A DNA stretch of 64,000 bases from DATAWK01 sp036267255 (GTDB taxonomy: Bacteria > Acidobacteriota > Terriglobia > Terriglobales > Acidobacteriaceae), in assembly GCA_036267255.1 (NCBI GenBank), contig DATAWK010000047.1, forward strand, positions 1 to 64,000, read 5' to 3'. A model generated the notes under the pieces. That model saw only the letters and a list, made by a program, of their open reading frames with translations. It was not told the DNA's origin and searched no databases. Positions 33,676-41,325 of this stretch are shown here, one piece after another (position 1 is the first letter of the stretch; the number at the start of each line of letters is the position of its first letter). The translations under genes and the position numbers were made by a program.

Positions 33676-35142
33676 ATGAACATCGCTGTAATCGGGGTTG
33701 GATATGTCGGTTTGGTATCCGCCGTATGCTTTGCGGAACTGGGCCACAATGTGATTGGCATGGACAACGATCTATCCAAGATCCGGGCCATTCAAGGAGG
33801 GCACACCCCCATACACGAGCGTCATCTGGCCGAGTTGTTGCGAAAGCATCTCGGTCAGCGACTCACATTTACCGCTTCACTCGCACAGGCGGTGCGGGTT
33901 TCAGATGTGATCTTTGTCGCCGTCGGTACTCCGCCATCAATCTCGGGAGATGCGGATCTTTGCTGCGTGCAGGCCGTTGTCAGCGAAATGGCGGCCCACA
34001 TCACATCCCGGAAACTGATTGTCGAGAAGAGTACGGTTCCTGTCGGCACGTGCGATGCAATTCGCCGGACGATGGAACTCAAAGGTGCGCCGCCTCAGTT
34101 CCTTTCCGTCGCGTCCAATCCGGAATTCTTAAGAGAGGGTGCAGCCGTCTCGGACTTTCTCAACCCAGATCGGATCGTTCTCGGGGTCGATGACACCTTC
34201 AGTGAAGAACTTCTGAAGGAGATATACGCTCCTTTGTGGAAAGGACATTACTACCGCCGCGAAAATATCTTTCACAGCAACGAAGCGCATTTGCCTCGAC
34301 TTGTTGTCACCAGCTCCAGGAGCGCGGAGCTTATCAAATATGCGTCGAACGCGTTTCTCGCGATGAAGATCTCCTTCATTAACGCGATTGCCAACATTGC
34401 GGAGCGTGTCGACGGGGATATTGATCAGATCAGAGAAGGGGTAGGAAGCGACCGGCGCATTGGAATGGACTTCTTGAACGCCGGGATCGGCTATGGCGGC
34501 TCCTGTTTTCCCAAAGACGTGCTGGCTTTTCGCGGTATTGCGCGAGATGCTGGTTATCACTTTGACCTGCTCGACTCGGTGATGCGAATCAATCAGGAGC
34601 AGAGGAATCATTTCTTGCATAAAGTACGCAGCGTTCTCGGGACGCTACGGGACAAGCGGATAGTGATTCTCGGTCTTGCGTTCAAAGCAGGCACAGATGA
34701 TCTTCGCGAGTCTCCCGCTATCGAGGTACTGAAAGCGCTCCTCAGTGAGGGATGTCTCATCACCGCATTCGATCCGATTGCGATGGCCCGTGCCAGGGTC
34801 GAACTTCAGGCACAAGCCGGGGAGGGAAGCTTTGAGATGGCGAGTGACCTCTATGCGGCCGCCGCCGATGCCGACGCGATGCTTATCCTTACTGACTCCA
34901 AAGAATTTGCCAGTCTCGATCTTAGGCGGCTGCGCATCCAGATGCGCAGACCGGTTATTATCGACGGCCGCAATCTCTATCATCCGAAGGAAATGGAAAC
35001 TGCGGGCTTCGCATATCACAGCGTCGGCCGCGCCCCGGTAATTCCAGTCGATCATGTGAGCGCGATTCCTGAGCCGGTGTTTGAACAGATCGCCAACCCC
35101 CTGATGCCTGTAGGAATCAGAGGATTGGCTTGCGGTAGCTAA
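33676..35142 (+). CDS. ugd: UDP-glucose 6-dehydrogenase
   Basis: 488 residues, ATG at 33676 with GGAGAG seven bases before. NAD-binding VIGVGYVGLVSAVCFAELGH at the N-terminus, VGTPPS, EKSTVPVGT, SNPEFLREG, and the catalytic cysteine in GIGYGGSCFPKD. The C-terminal UDP-binding domain has GLAFKAGTDDLRESPA. It makes UDP-glucuronate for an acidic exopolysaccharide. Second gene of the ribB-ugd-ribH operon; mixing a sugar-nucleotide gene with flavin genes in one transcript is unusual. Confidence 0.95.
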   Translation: MNIAVIGVGYVGLVSAVCFAELGHNVIGMDNDLSKIRAIQGGHTPIHERHLAELLRKHLGQRLTFTASLAQAVRVSDVIFVAVGTPPSISGDADLCCVQAVVSEMAAHITSRKLIVEKSTVPVGTCDAIRRTMELKGAPPQFLSVASNPEFLREGAAVSDFLNPDRIVLGVDDTFSEELLKEIYAPLWKGHYYRRENIFHSNEAHLPRLVVTSSRSAELIKYASNAFLAMKISFINAIANIAERVDGDIDQIREGVGSDRRIGMDFLNAGIGYGGSCFPKDVLAFRGIARDAGYHFDLLDSVMRINQEQRNHFLHKVRSVLGTLRDKRIVILGLAFKAGTDDLRESPAIEVLKALLSEGCLITAFDPIAMARARVELQAQAGEGSFEMASDLYAAAADADAMLILTDSKEFASLDLRRLRIQMRRPVIIDGRNLYHPKEMETAGFAYHSVGRAPVIPVDHVSAIPEPVFEQIANPLMPVGIRGLACGS

Positions 35143-35168
35143 TTAACCTGCACGGGTATGTATTGACC

Positions 35169-36104
35169 ATGATCAAAGGCATTACCTTCACGCGAAGCAT
35201 AGATTCCCCTACTGACGTTGAGCGACTTGCCAGTTTGCTCGAGGCTCTTGGGTTCGAACGCGGCAAATCTGAATGCGGCAAATCCTGGAACGGCTCCACT
35301 CGCTCCGGCCACTCATTTGCCGCTCCGCTGGGTGCTCTGGAATTGATTCACGGAAAGCAAAGTACAGAGGGCGCCGATAAGATCCCGCTGCTTGATACGA
35401 GCGGCGAAATCTACATCGAGGTCTCCAGCCTCGACTCCATCTATCACCATATCGAGTCCTGGTTCCAGGCCAGTCCGAGCGGCGGACTAGCTGTGCTTGG
35501 CGAAATTACCGAAACCGCAGACGAATTCCGGCGCTTCAGCGCCATGCCGATACCCGGCTTCTTCGTTACCTTTTGGGAGTGGAGCCACCCGCTCAAAGGA
35601 AAGCCACTCGCGATTGAAGGCGACCTCTCGGCAGAAGGCATGCGTTTTGCGATCGTGGTTGCGCGCTGGAACGCAGTTATTACCGAGCGATTGCTGCAGG
35701 GTGCGCTAGACGCTCTCTATCGCAGCGGCGCAAAGAAGTTAGACGTTGAGATCCTTCGCGTTCCCGGCGCGTGGGAGATTCCCTCTGCGGCTCGCAGGAT
35801 CGCTGAAACCGGGGACGTCGACGCCATCATTACGCTGGGCGTTCTTCTCCGCGGGGAAACAGCCCATTATGAAGCGATCTATAACGAAGTCTCGCGTGGT
35901 ATTGGACAGTCCCAGCAGGAGACCGGCGTTCCACACGCTTTCGGCGTGCTCACCTGTGAAACCCTGGAGCAGGCACTTGACCGCGCGGGACTCAAGGCTG
36001 GCAATAAAGGCTTTGAATCCGCCTGTGCCGCTATCGAGATGGTCTCGCTGCATCGGAAGATCGACTCTCCGATTACAGGAATAAGGCCGCCGCGAAGGTA
36101 CTGA
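35169..36104 (+). CDS. ribH: Lumazine synthase fused to an N-terminal VOC-like domain
   Basis: 311 residues. Residues 1 to about 145 look like a glyoxalase/VOC-type domain (a predicted beta-alpha-beta pattern; SPTDVERLASLLEALGFERG, EIYIEVSSLDSIYHHIESWF). Residues about 155-311 are 6,7-dimethyl-8-ribityllumazine synthase: VARWNAVITERLLQGALDAL, VPGAWEIPSAAR, GVLLRGETAHYEAI with the catalytic His, AFGVLTCETLEQAL and AGNKGFESACAA. It would condense the RibB product with the pyrimidine. The N-terminal domain is not part of normal RibH (about 155 residues). Whether it binds a flavin-like ligand or a metal is unknown. Confidence 0.85.
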   Translation: MIKGITFTRSIDSPTDVERLASLLEALGFERGKSECGKSWNGSTRSGHSFAAPLGALELIHGKQSTEGADKIPLLDTSGEIYIEVSSLDSIYHHIESWFQASPSGGLAVLGEITETADEFRRFSAMPIPGFFVTFWEWSHPLKGKPLAIEGDLSAEGMRFAIVVARWNAVITERLLQGALDALYRSGAKKLDVEILRVPGAWEIPSAARRIAETGDVDAIITLGVLLRGETAHYEAIYNEVSRGIGQSQQETGVPHAFGVLTCETLEQALDRAGLKAGNKGFESACAAIEMVSLHRKIDSPITGIRPPRRY

Positions 36105-36211
36105 TAGCAATTCGACAGAACTTCTGGTGATTACGCGAGACCATCGGATCTTCAAACGGGGGCTCCCGATGGAGTTGAGAGAGAACATTGGTTGCTTTTT
36201 CGGAATGTCCG

Positions 36212-37147
36212 CTAGTCCTGGGTATTGGTAGTAACGGACGAAGGCAGTGAGACAACGAAATCCAGGAATGCGCGGGTCTTTGCTGGCAAATGCTTGCGCG
36301 ATGGATAGACGGCATAGAAAGGGAAGTGCTCATCCGGCCAGTCGGGGAACAGGTCAATCAGCTTCCCTTGCCTTAACAATCGCGACACCGCATTTTCCAT
36401 CACCTGCACGATTCCGTAGCCTGCCAGGCAGAGATTGTGCATGGTGATGATGTCGCTGACGATGATACGACCATTTGTGGGAACCTTTACAATTCTTCGG
36501 TTGCGATGGAATTCCCATTCGAACGGACGCCCAGTCTCCGGGTCGCGATAATCAATCAGGATATGTCTGTCCGTCACGAGGTCCTGCGGCGTGGCTGGAT
36601 GCTTGTGTCGTTTGAAGTAAGGGGGAGCGGCGACGGTCACGATGCGCGTCTCCCAGAGCCTTCTCACAACCAGGCTCGAAACCGGCGGTTTTCCGACATG
36701 GATGGCAACATCGAATCCCTCGCTTACCAGATCGCCGAGTTGATCACGAGTTATCAGTTCGAGTTCGAGTTCCGGGTGGGCTTCAAGAAACGCCCGGAGC
36801 CGCACTCCTTCCAGGAAATGTGCGAACGTGCGATGCATTTGCACGCGCAGCCTGCCCCGTACCAGTGCTCGTCCTTCCATCGCCGACGCCACGGCGTCTT
36901 CAAGGCCACTCAGTAACGGGCCGACTTGCTCGAATAACCGCCGTCCTTCTTCCGTCATGGAGACGGAGCGCGTGGTTCGCTCGAACAATCGTATTCCGAG
37001 GCGAGCTTCCAGCCGGGCAATGGACCGGCTTACACCAGACTGCGACATGTTCAGCGCTTTGCCTGCACCGGCAAAACTGCCGCACTGCGCAATCGCGGCA
37101 AAGATGCTCATCCCGTTCGTGATCCGTTCATTGAAATTCTTATTCAT
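36212..37147 (-). CDS. LysR-family transcriptional regulator
   Basis: 311 residues from the ATG at 37147; the frame extends upstream but that part does not look like protein. The helix-turn-helix is near the N-terminus (QCGSFAGAGKALNMSQSGVSRSIARLE). The effector domain holds the usual pattern from about residue 95. It belongs to the CrgA-like group (LRVQMHRTFAHFL). It is divergent from the NmrA-like gene with 100 bp between them, the classical layout for a LysR regulator and its target. Confidence 0.9.
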   Translation of the reverse strand: MNKNFNERITNGMSIFAAIAQCGSFAGAGKALNMSQSGVSRSIARLEARLGIRLFERTTRSVSMTEEGRRLFEQVGPLLSGLEDAVASAMEGRALVRGRLRVQMHRTFAHFLEGVRLRAFLEAHPELELELITRDQLGDLVSEGFDVAIHVGKPPVSSLVVRRLWETRIVTVAAPPYFKRHKHPATPQDLVTDRHILIDYRDPETGRPFEWEFHRNRRIVKVPTNGRIIVSDIITMHNLCLAGYGIVQVMENAVSRLLRQGKLIDLFPDWPDEHFPFYAVYPSRKHLPAKTRAFLDFVVSLPSSVTTNTQD

Positions 37148-37247
37148 GCATTTCGTCATTTCTAATATGCCACTCATGCTCAAATCACTGCAATCGAATA
37201 CGTCATCATATCTCCGGGGCAACGAAATTCCTTTTAAGGAGTTGATT

Positions 37248-38120
37248 ATGTTTGCAGTTACTGGAGTGACAGGCAAAGTAGGCGGAGCGGTGGCACGCAA
37301 TCTTCTGGCACAAGGACACAAGGTGCGAGCAGTGGTGCGGAATGCCGAGAAGGGACGTTTCTGGTCCGCTCAAGGTTGTGATATCGGAATCGCCAGCGTT
37401 GAGGATGCAGCGAGTCTCACCAAAGCATTGGACGGCACCGAAGGCGTCTTCCTGATGACGCCTCCAGACTTCGATCCTGAACCCGGATTTCCTGAGACAC
37501 ACAAAGCGGCTGCGGCCATTCGTCATGCCATCGAAACTACCCGGCCGGGGAAGGTCGTGTTTCTCTCCACAGTTGGAGCCCATGTTGCGGAACCCAACCT
37601 TCTGAACAACTCCAAAATCACGGAAGAGATGCTGCGCACTACCTCGGTCCCAGTTGCTTTATTGCGTGCCGCCTGGTTCATGGAGAACGCGGCATGGGAT
37701 GTGGAAGGGGCGCGCAAGGGCGTGATTCCCAGTTTTTTGCAGCCTCTCGACCACCGGATTCCGATGATTGCGGCGAGCGACATCGCGCGCAACGCGGCAG
37801 AACTCCTTAATGACACATGGACGGGAATCCGCGTTGTTGAACTCGAAGGTCCGAGGCGCTACTCCGCGAATGATATTGCTGCGGGTTTTAGCACCGTTCT
37901 GGAGCGTCCGGTACGGGCGGAAGCAGTTCCACATGACCAATGGGAGACACTGTTTCGTTCGCAAGGCATGAAGAACCCTTTGCCGAGGATTCAGATGATC
38001 GACGGTTTCAACGAAGGCTGGATCGACTTTGAATCTGGCGAGGCTAACTCCCGCAAAGATCGCACGGCTCTGGAGACGGTTTTGCGTTCACTCGTCACGT
38101 CGAATTCATCCGGGAAATGA
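37248..38120 (+). CDS. NmrA-like NAD(P)-binding oxidoreductase
   Basis: 290 residues, AAGGAG before the ATG. Rossmann motif FAVTGVTGKVGGAVARNLL at the very start, then VFLSTVGAHV and LRAAWFMENAAWDVEGARKG. No YxxxK catalytic pair is seen, as in NmrA and QOR2-like members, which sense or reduce NADP and quinones. Its divergent LysR gene probably regulates it. Not part of the repeat-promoter locus. Confidence 0.85.
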   Translation: MFAVTGVTGKVGGAVARNLLAQGHKVRAVVRNAEKGRFWSAQGCDIGIASVEDAASLTKALDGTEGVFLMTPPDFDPEPGFPETHKAAAAIRHAIETTRPGKVVFLSTVGAHVAEPNLLNNSKITEEMLRTTSVPVALLRAAWFMENAAWDVEGARKGVIPSFLQPLDHRIPMIAASDIARNAAELLNDTWTGIRVVELEGPRRYSANDIAAGFSTVLERPVRAEAVPHDQWETLFRSQGMKNPLPRIQMIDGFNEGWIDFESGEANSRKDRTALETVLRSLVTSNSSGK

Positions 38121-38179
38121 AGGGGTACAGATTGGGGCAGTCTCGTCGAAGGACGATGTGACTACTGTGCAATGAGTGC

Positions 38180-38208
38180 ATATGGCTGCCTGAGGCAGCC
38201 ATATTTTC
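38180..38208. terminator. Bidirectional intrinsic terminator
   Basis: A perfect 11-bp inverted repeat ATATGGCTGCC / GGCAGCCATAT with a TGA loop is followed by TTTT. It lies between the convergent NmrA-like gene and the SUMT gene. Confidence 0.8.
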
Positions 38209-38226
38209 TGGCGATTTCAAAAATCC

Positions 38227-39036
38227 CTATAGCGCAAGAGCGTATAAAGATTCGTCGATCACTGCGGTGTGGTTTGCATTTCGCTGGCACGCGACGGCCA
38301 TCGGACGACCGATCAGCAACAGCACCGGTGCTGGCCCGGTTTCCAGTCCGGCTAGATGATCCAGAGTCGTCGTGCTGATGCTCTGTTCCGGCTGCCCGGC
38401 GCAGGAGACGGCCACGCAAGGCATGTCTGCCGCTACATCCTGTGCCAGCAGATTTTCCGCCAGCGCACGATAATCTCGCCCGGGCATATAGACAACCAGG
38501 GTTGCATCTTCTGGCAGCATGCCATGCCAGACTGCAGAATTTTCTTGCGTGGTCTCGTTCTGTAATTGTGATGGATGCGTTGCCTGATGTCCCGTGGCAA
38601 AGATGATTTTCGATGCTACGCGACGATCGGTGAATGAGGTGCGGAGCGAGGCAGCCGCCGCAAACGCAGCCGTGATGCCGGGCACAACATCAAACGGAAT
38701 ATTGGCTGCGCTCAGAGCATCCATTTCCTCGGCAGCCCGACCGAAGACAAGCGGGTCGCCGCTCTTGAGGCGCACAACGCTCTGGCCGGATCGAGCGGCA
38801 TGAATCAGGAGGGAATGAATCTCTTCCTGCGTAATGCGCTTGTTGCCGCAACGCTTACCAACGCTGATCACGATCGCCTCGGGGTGCGCGTGGTCGAGAA
38901 TCGCCGGTGGAACCAGATCGTCGTGGAAGATGACATCGGCGCTGGCCAGCAGGGAAGCGGCACGTAAGGTCAACAGTTCCGGATCGCCGGGGCCCGCACC
39001 CACCAGGTAGACAACGCCTTTTTTTGCTTTGCTCAT
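38227..39036 (-). CDS. cobA: Uroporphyrinogen-III C-methyltransferase (SUMT)
   Basis: 269 residues, ATG with GAGGAG four bases upstream. Tetrapyrrole methylase motifs: VYLVGAGPGDPELLTLRA at the N-terminus, VRLKSGDPLVFGRAAEEM, and DVVPGITAAFAAAASL. It makes precorrin-2 for sirohaem, the cofactor of the sulfite reductase encoded directly upstream in the same operon. The oxidase/chelatase steps (as in the N-terminal half of CysG) are not encoded here. Confidence 0.92.
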   Translation of the reverse strand: MSKAKKGVVYLVGAGPGDPELLTLRAASLLASADVIFHDDLVPPAILDHAHPEAIVISVGKRCGNKRITQEEIHSLLIHAARSGQSVVRLKSGDPLVFGRAAEEMDALSAANIPFDVVPGITAAFAAAASLRTSFTDRRVASKIIFATGHQATHPSQLQNETTQENSAVWHGMLPEDATLVVYMPGRDYRALAENLLAQDVAADMPCVAVSCAGQPEQSISTTTLDHLAGLETGPAPVLLLIGRPMAVACQRNANHTAVIDESLYALAL

Positions 39037-39062
39037 AAAACTCCTCTGTGCAACGTGCTTGG

Positions 39063-40769
39063 TCAATCCGCAACCAGATGGGGCACACGTCCTGTAGGAA
39101 CATCGCGCGGAACAGCTTCCACGGAAGTTCCATCCAATTGCAGACGCAACTCTGTATCCGTATGTCGCGAAAAATACGCGCGGAGATTTTCTTCCGGCTG
39201 CCGAGTCCGAAGGTACGTGCGCAGCAGACGCTCGATGGCGTCCGGTACCTGCGTAGCAACGCAGCGATAGCCTACTGGCCGCGCAGTTCGGGCATACGCC
39301 CCTACCGCACCGCCAAGGCAAAAGTAGAAAGCATCGGTGAGTTTTCCTTCGTGCTTGATTTTTTTGCCTTCCATACCGATGTCGGCAATCCAATGTTGTC
39401 CGCAACTGTTGGGGCAGCCGGTAACATTCAGCTTCAGTTGTTGATCGAATTCCGGAAGCCGCGTTTCCAACTCATCCACCAGCCAACGGGTAAAGCCTTT
39501 GGTCTCTGTGATGGCAAGCTTGCAGAATTCTGTTCCGGTGCAGGCGACGGCGCCGCGCCAGAAAGAGGTTCCATCCACCTGCAGATCAATGGCCTGCAAT
39601 TCACGAGCCAGTTCTGCCGATTGATTTTTAGGAACATTGACGAATACCAGGTTCTGCATGATGGTGGCGCGCAGATCGCCGGTTCCAAAGCGGTCGGCCA
39701 GTTCAGCGGCAGCTTCCAGTTGTTCGCCGGTCAGTCGTCCTCGCAGCACGGATGCGCCAACATAATGGCGGTCGGCTTGCTTTTGTGCGTGGATGCCGAC
39801 GTGATCGCGAAATATATCTTGCGGAACCTGCTCCTCAGCCGCAGGATCGAAGCGATATTTCAGGCGTGATTCCAGTTCTGCGAGAAAACTATCCGCCGTC
39901 CAGCCTTCTTTCAGGAATAGATACTTCATACGAGCGCGGTCGCGGCTCTGGCGCAGGCCTTGCTGGTCATGGAATAGTTCCGTGATGGCGCGCACGACCG
40001 GAAGCGCTTGATCGGGACGTACAAAAGCATTCAGTTTGACGGCGAGATGCGGCTCCGTAGAAAGACCTCCACCAACACGCAGGGAGTAGCCAATCTCATT
40101 TCCGCGACGTACCGCAGTTAAACCGATGTCGTTGATCTCCGGGTAGGAGCACCAGACAGGGCAACCGGTAATCGACAATTTGAATTTGCGCGGCAGGTTA
40201 TAGAAATCGGGGTTGGCTGTGAGCGCATGGGCCGCTGCGAGAGCCAAGGGGGACGCATCGACAATTTCATCTGCCGCAATTCCAGCCAGTGGGCATCCGG
40301 TAACGTTGCGCACCACATCGCCGCAGGCGCCCTTCGGTGACAATCCAACGGATGTCAACGCATCGACAACTTCCGGCAAGGATTCAATCGTAAGCCAGTG
40401 AAGTTGAATGTTCTGCCGCACCGTAATGTCGGCCATGTTTCGTGCGTACTGTTTGGTCAGTTGTGCAATCACGCGCAGTTGGTTGGAGTTCAGAATGCCG
40501 TTGGGAATGCCAACGCGCATCATGAAATACTCCGTCACTTTGCCTTCGCCGCCGGAGCCGCCTACAACGCCCGCACCATCGCCTTGCGTGTAGATACCCC
40601 ACCATTTGAAGTACATGCTCGCCCACTCAGGTATAACGCTCGAACGACCGGCGCGCGCAAAGGCGCGCACTTCGTCGAAGGCGTTCCACGGGTTCTTTTC
40701 GAGCTTCAGACGCTCAGCTTTTTGTGCCTTGCTTTCCTTTACGGGTGCGGTCTGTGGTGCTTCACTCAT
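39063..40769 (-). CDS. Assimilatory sulfite reductase (sirohaem, ferredoxin-type)
   Basis: 568 residues. Two ferredoxin-like nitrite/sulfite reductase repeats; the 4Fe-4S/sirohaem site is formed by CTGTEFC and TGCPNSCGQHW in the C-terminal half. An earlier VTGCPLAGI/ITGCPVWCSYPEIND region belongs to the first repeat. Sequence alone does not separate nitrite from sulfite reductase, but the divergent cysDNH genes and shared Cys-rich leader design point to sulfite. The start ATG has GAGG eight bases upstream and lies just after a leader terminator. Confidence 0.88.
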   Translation of the reverse strand: MSEAPQTAPVKESKAQKAERLKLEKNPWNAFDEVRAFARAGRSSVIPEWASMYFKWWGIYTQGDGAGVVGGSGGEGKVTEYFMMRVGIPNGILNSNQLRVIAQLTKQYARNMADITVRQNIQLHWLTIESLPEVVDALTSVGLSPKGACGDVVRNVTGCPLAGIAADEIVDASPLALAAAHALTANPDFYNLPRKFKLSITGCPVWCSYPEINDIGLTAVRRGNEIGYSLRVGGGLSTEPHLAVKLNAFVRPDQALPVVRAITELFHDQQGLRQSRDRARMKYLFLKEGWTADSFLAELESRLKYRFDPAAEEQVPQDIFRDHVGIHAQKQADRHYVGASVLRGRLTGEQLEAAAELADRFGTGDLRATIMQNLVFVNVPKNQSAELARELQAIDLQVDGTSFWRGAVACTGTEFCKLAITETKGFTRWLVDELETRLPEFDQQLKLNVTGCPNSCGQHWIADIGMEGKKIKHEGKLTDAFYFCLGGAVGAYARTARPVGYRCVATQVPDAIERLLRTYLRTRQPEENLRAYFSRHTDTELRLQLDGTSVEAVPRDVPTGRVPHLVAD

Positions 40770-40783
40770 CGATATCCTCGGCT

Positions 40784-40828
40784 GTAAAAAGAAAACCCTC
40801 GTCGCAGAATCTGCTGCGATGAGGGTTT
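40784..40828 (-). terminator. Leader terminator (attenuator) before the sulfite reductase gene
   Basis: On the minus strand arms AAACCCTC...CGCAG and CTGCG...GAGGGTTT pair over about 15 bp with one mismatch and a 6-base loop, followed by TTTTCTTTTT. It lies between the Cys-rich leader frame (ends 40861) and the sulfite reductase ATG (40769), so it must be read through for expression. Confidence 0.78.
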
Positions 40829-40860
40829 GTGTGAACTTCTTGATACTTTAGATCAGTGAC

Positions 40861-40938
40861 TCACACACAAGTCCAGCGCAGCTGCATGGTATGGGTACAC
40901 ATGCAACAGATAGCTGCGGACATGGAGTGACACGTCAT
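40861..40938 (-). CDS. Cys/Met-rich leader peptide upstream of sulfite reductase
   Basis: 25 codons from ATG 40938 to TGA 40861 (an in-frame ATG at 40923 is an alternative). It has five Cys (residues 3, 11, 12, 14, 24) and four Met; AICCMCTHTM is the core. No ribosome-binding site is present, but a possible promoter would start the mRNA at the ATG itself. No protein function is expected: translation speed at the Cys codons would set whether the downstream terminator forms. Too short for normal gene finding. Confidence 0.6.
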   Translation of the reverse strand: MTCHSMSAAICCMCTHTMQLRWTCV

Positions 40939-40944
40939 ACATTA

Positions 40945-40973
40945 AGTATTCATCGAGAGCTGTTGAAAGTCAA
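40945..40973 (-). promoter_or_regulatory. Putative promoter of the sulfite reductase operon
   Basis: Minus strand TTGACT at 40973-40968, 17 bp, AATACT at 40950-40945. The start of transcription would fall at about 40,938, the A of the leader ATG. Confidence 0.4.
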
Positions 40974-41113
40974 TCGTAGAAAATAGCAGATGATGAAAAG
41001 ACAGTAAAAAGAGCACCTGCATTCCATGATTCCTGACACCGCACAAGGACGATTCGCAAGTAGGCTGTTCAGAATATAGTTCCCGCAAGGTTTACATTTT
41101 GTTTACAAATTGC

Positions 41114-41142
41114 TTGCCACGATGTCCGGGGCTACGTATATT
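41114..41142 (+). promoter_or_regulatory. Putative promoter of the cysDNH operon
   Basis: TTGCCA at 41114-41119, 17 bp, TATATT at 41137-41142. Predicted transcription start is about 41,149, six bases before the leader ATG. A GGAG at 41143 would then lie outside the mRNA unless transcription starts further upstream. Confidence 0.6.
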
Positions 41143-41154
41143 GGAGTTATTCCG

Positions 41155-41244
41155 ATGACGCAGACCGCCCAAATGCGCTGTAGCTGTATGTGTTGCATGT
41201 CGCCTGACATGTGTGGCTGCGGTCGTCGTGGAAAGCCTTCCTAA
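41155..41244 (+). CDS. Cys/Met-rich leader peptide upstream of cysDNH
   Basis: 29 codons, ATG 41155 to TAA 41242-41244. It contains six Cys (residues 9, 11, 13, 14, 20, 22) and five Met (1, 7, 12, 15, 19); the core reads MRCSCMCCMSPDMCGC. A GGAG lies 8 bases upstream. It is followed within 31 bp by an intrinsic terminator and then cysD. This is the layout of a transcription attenuator read by the ribosome, with charged Cys-tRNA as the signal. No enzyme function is expected. Known parallels are amino-acid leader peptides (trp, his) and the poly-Cys upstream frames described in mycobacteria. Confidence 0.78.
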   Translation: MTQTAQMRCSCMCCMSPDMCGCGRRGKPS

Positions 41245-41274
41245 GTTTTAAGCAAGACAGGACATCCACACCAG

Positions 41275-41307
41275 CCCACACACTGCAAAGCAGTTTGTGG
41301 GTTTTTT
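41275..41307 (+). terminator. Attenuator terminator before cysD, with competing antiterminator
   Basis: CCCACACACTGC (41275-41286) pairs with GCAGTTTGTGGG (41290-41301) over 12 positions with one mismatch and an AAA loop, followed by six T. The left arm can pair instead with TGTGTGGCTG (41210-41219), which lies over the last Cys codons of the leader frame; CAGCCCACACA (41272-41282) is its complement with one bulged C. The two structures exclude each other. Confidence 0.8.
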
Positions 41308-41325
41308 ACTTATAGGAAAATTTCA

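Noticed and set aside
40770..41325. SAM riboswitch or other metabolite riboswitch between the divergent sulfur operons
   Set aside because: No SAM-I, SAM-II or cobalamin core sequence could be recognised; the two leader frames with terminators explain the structure better.
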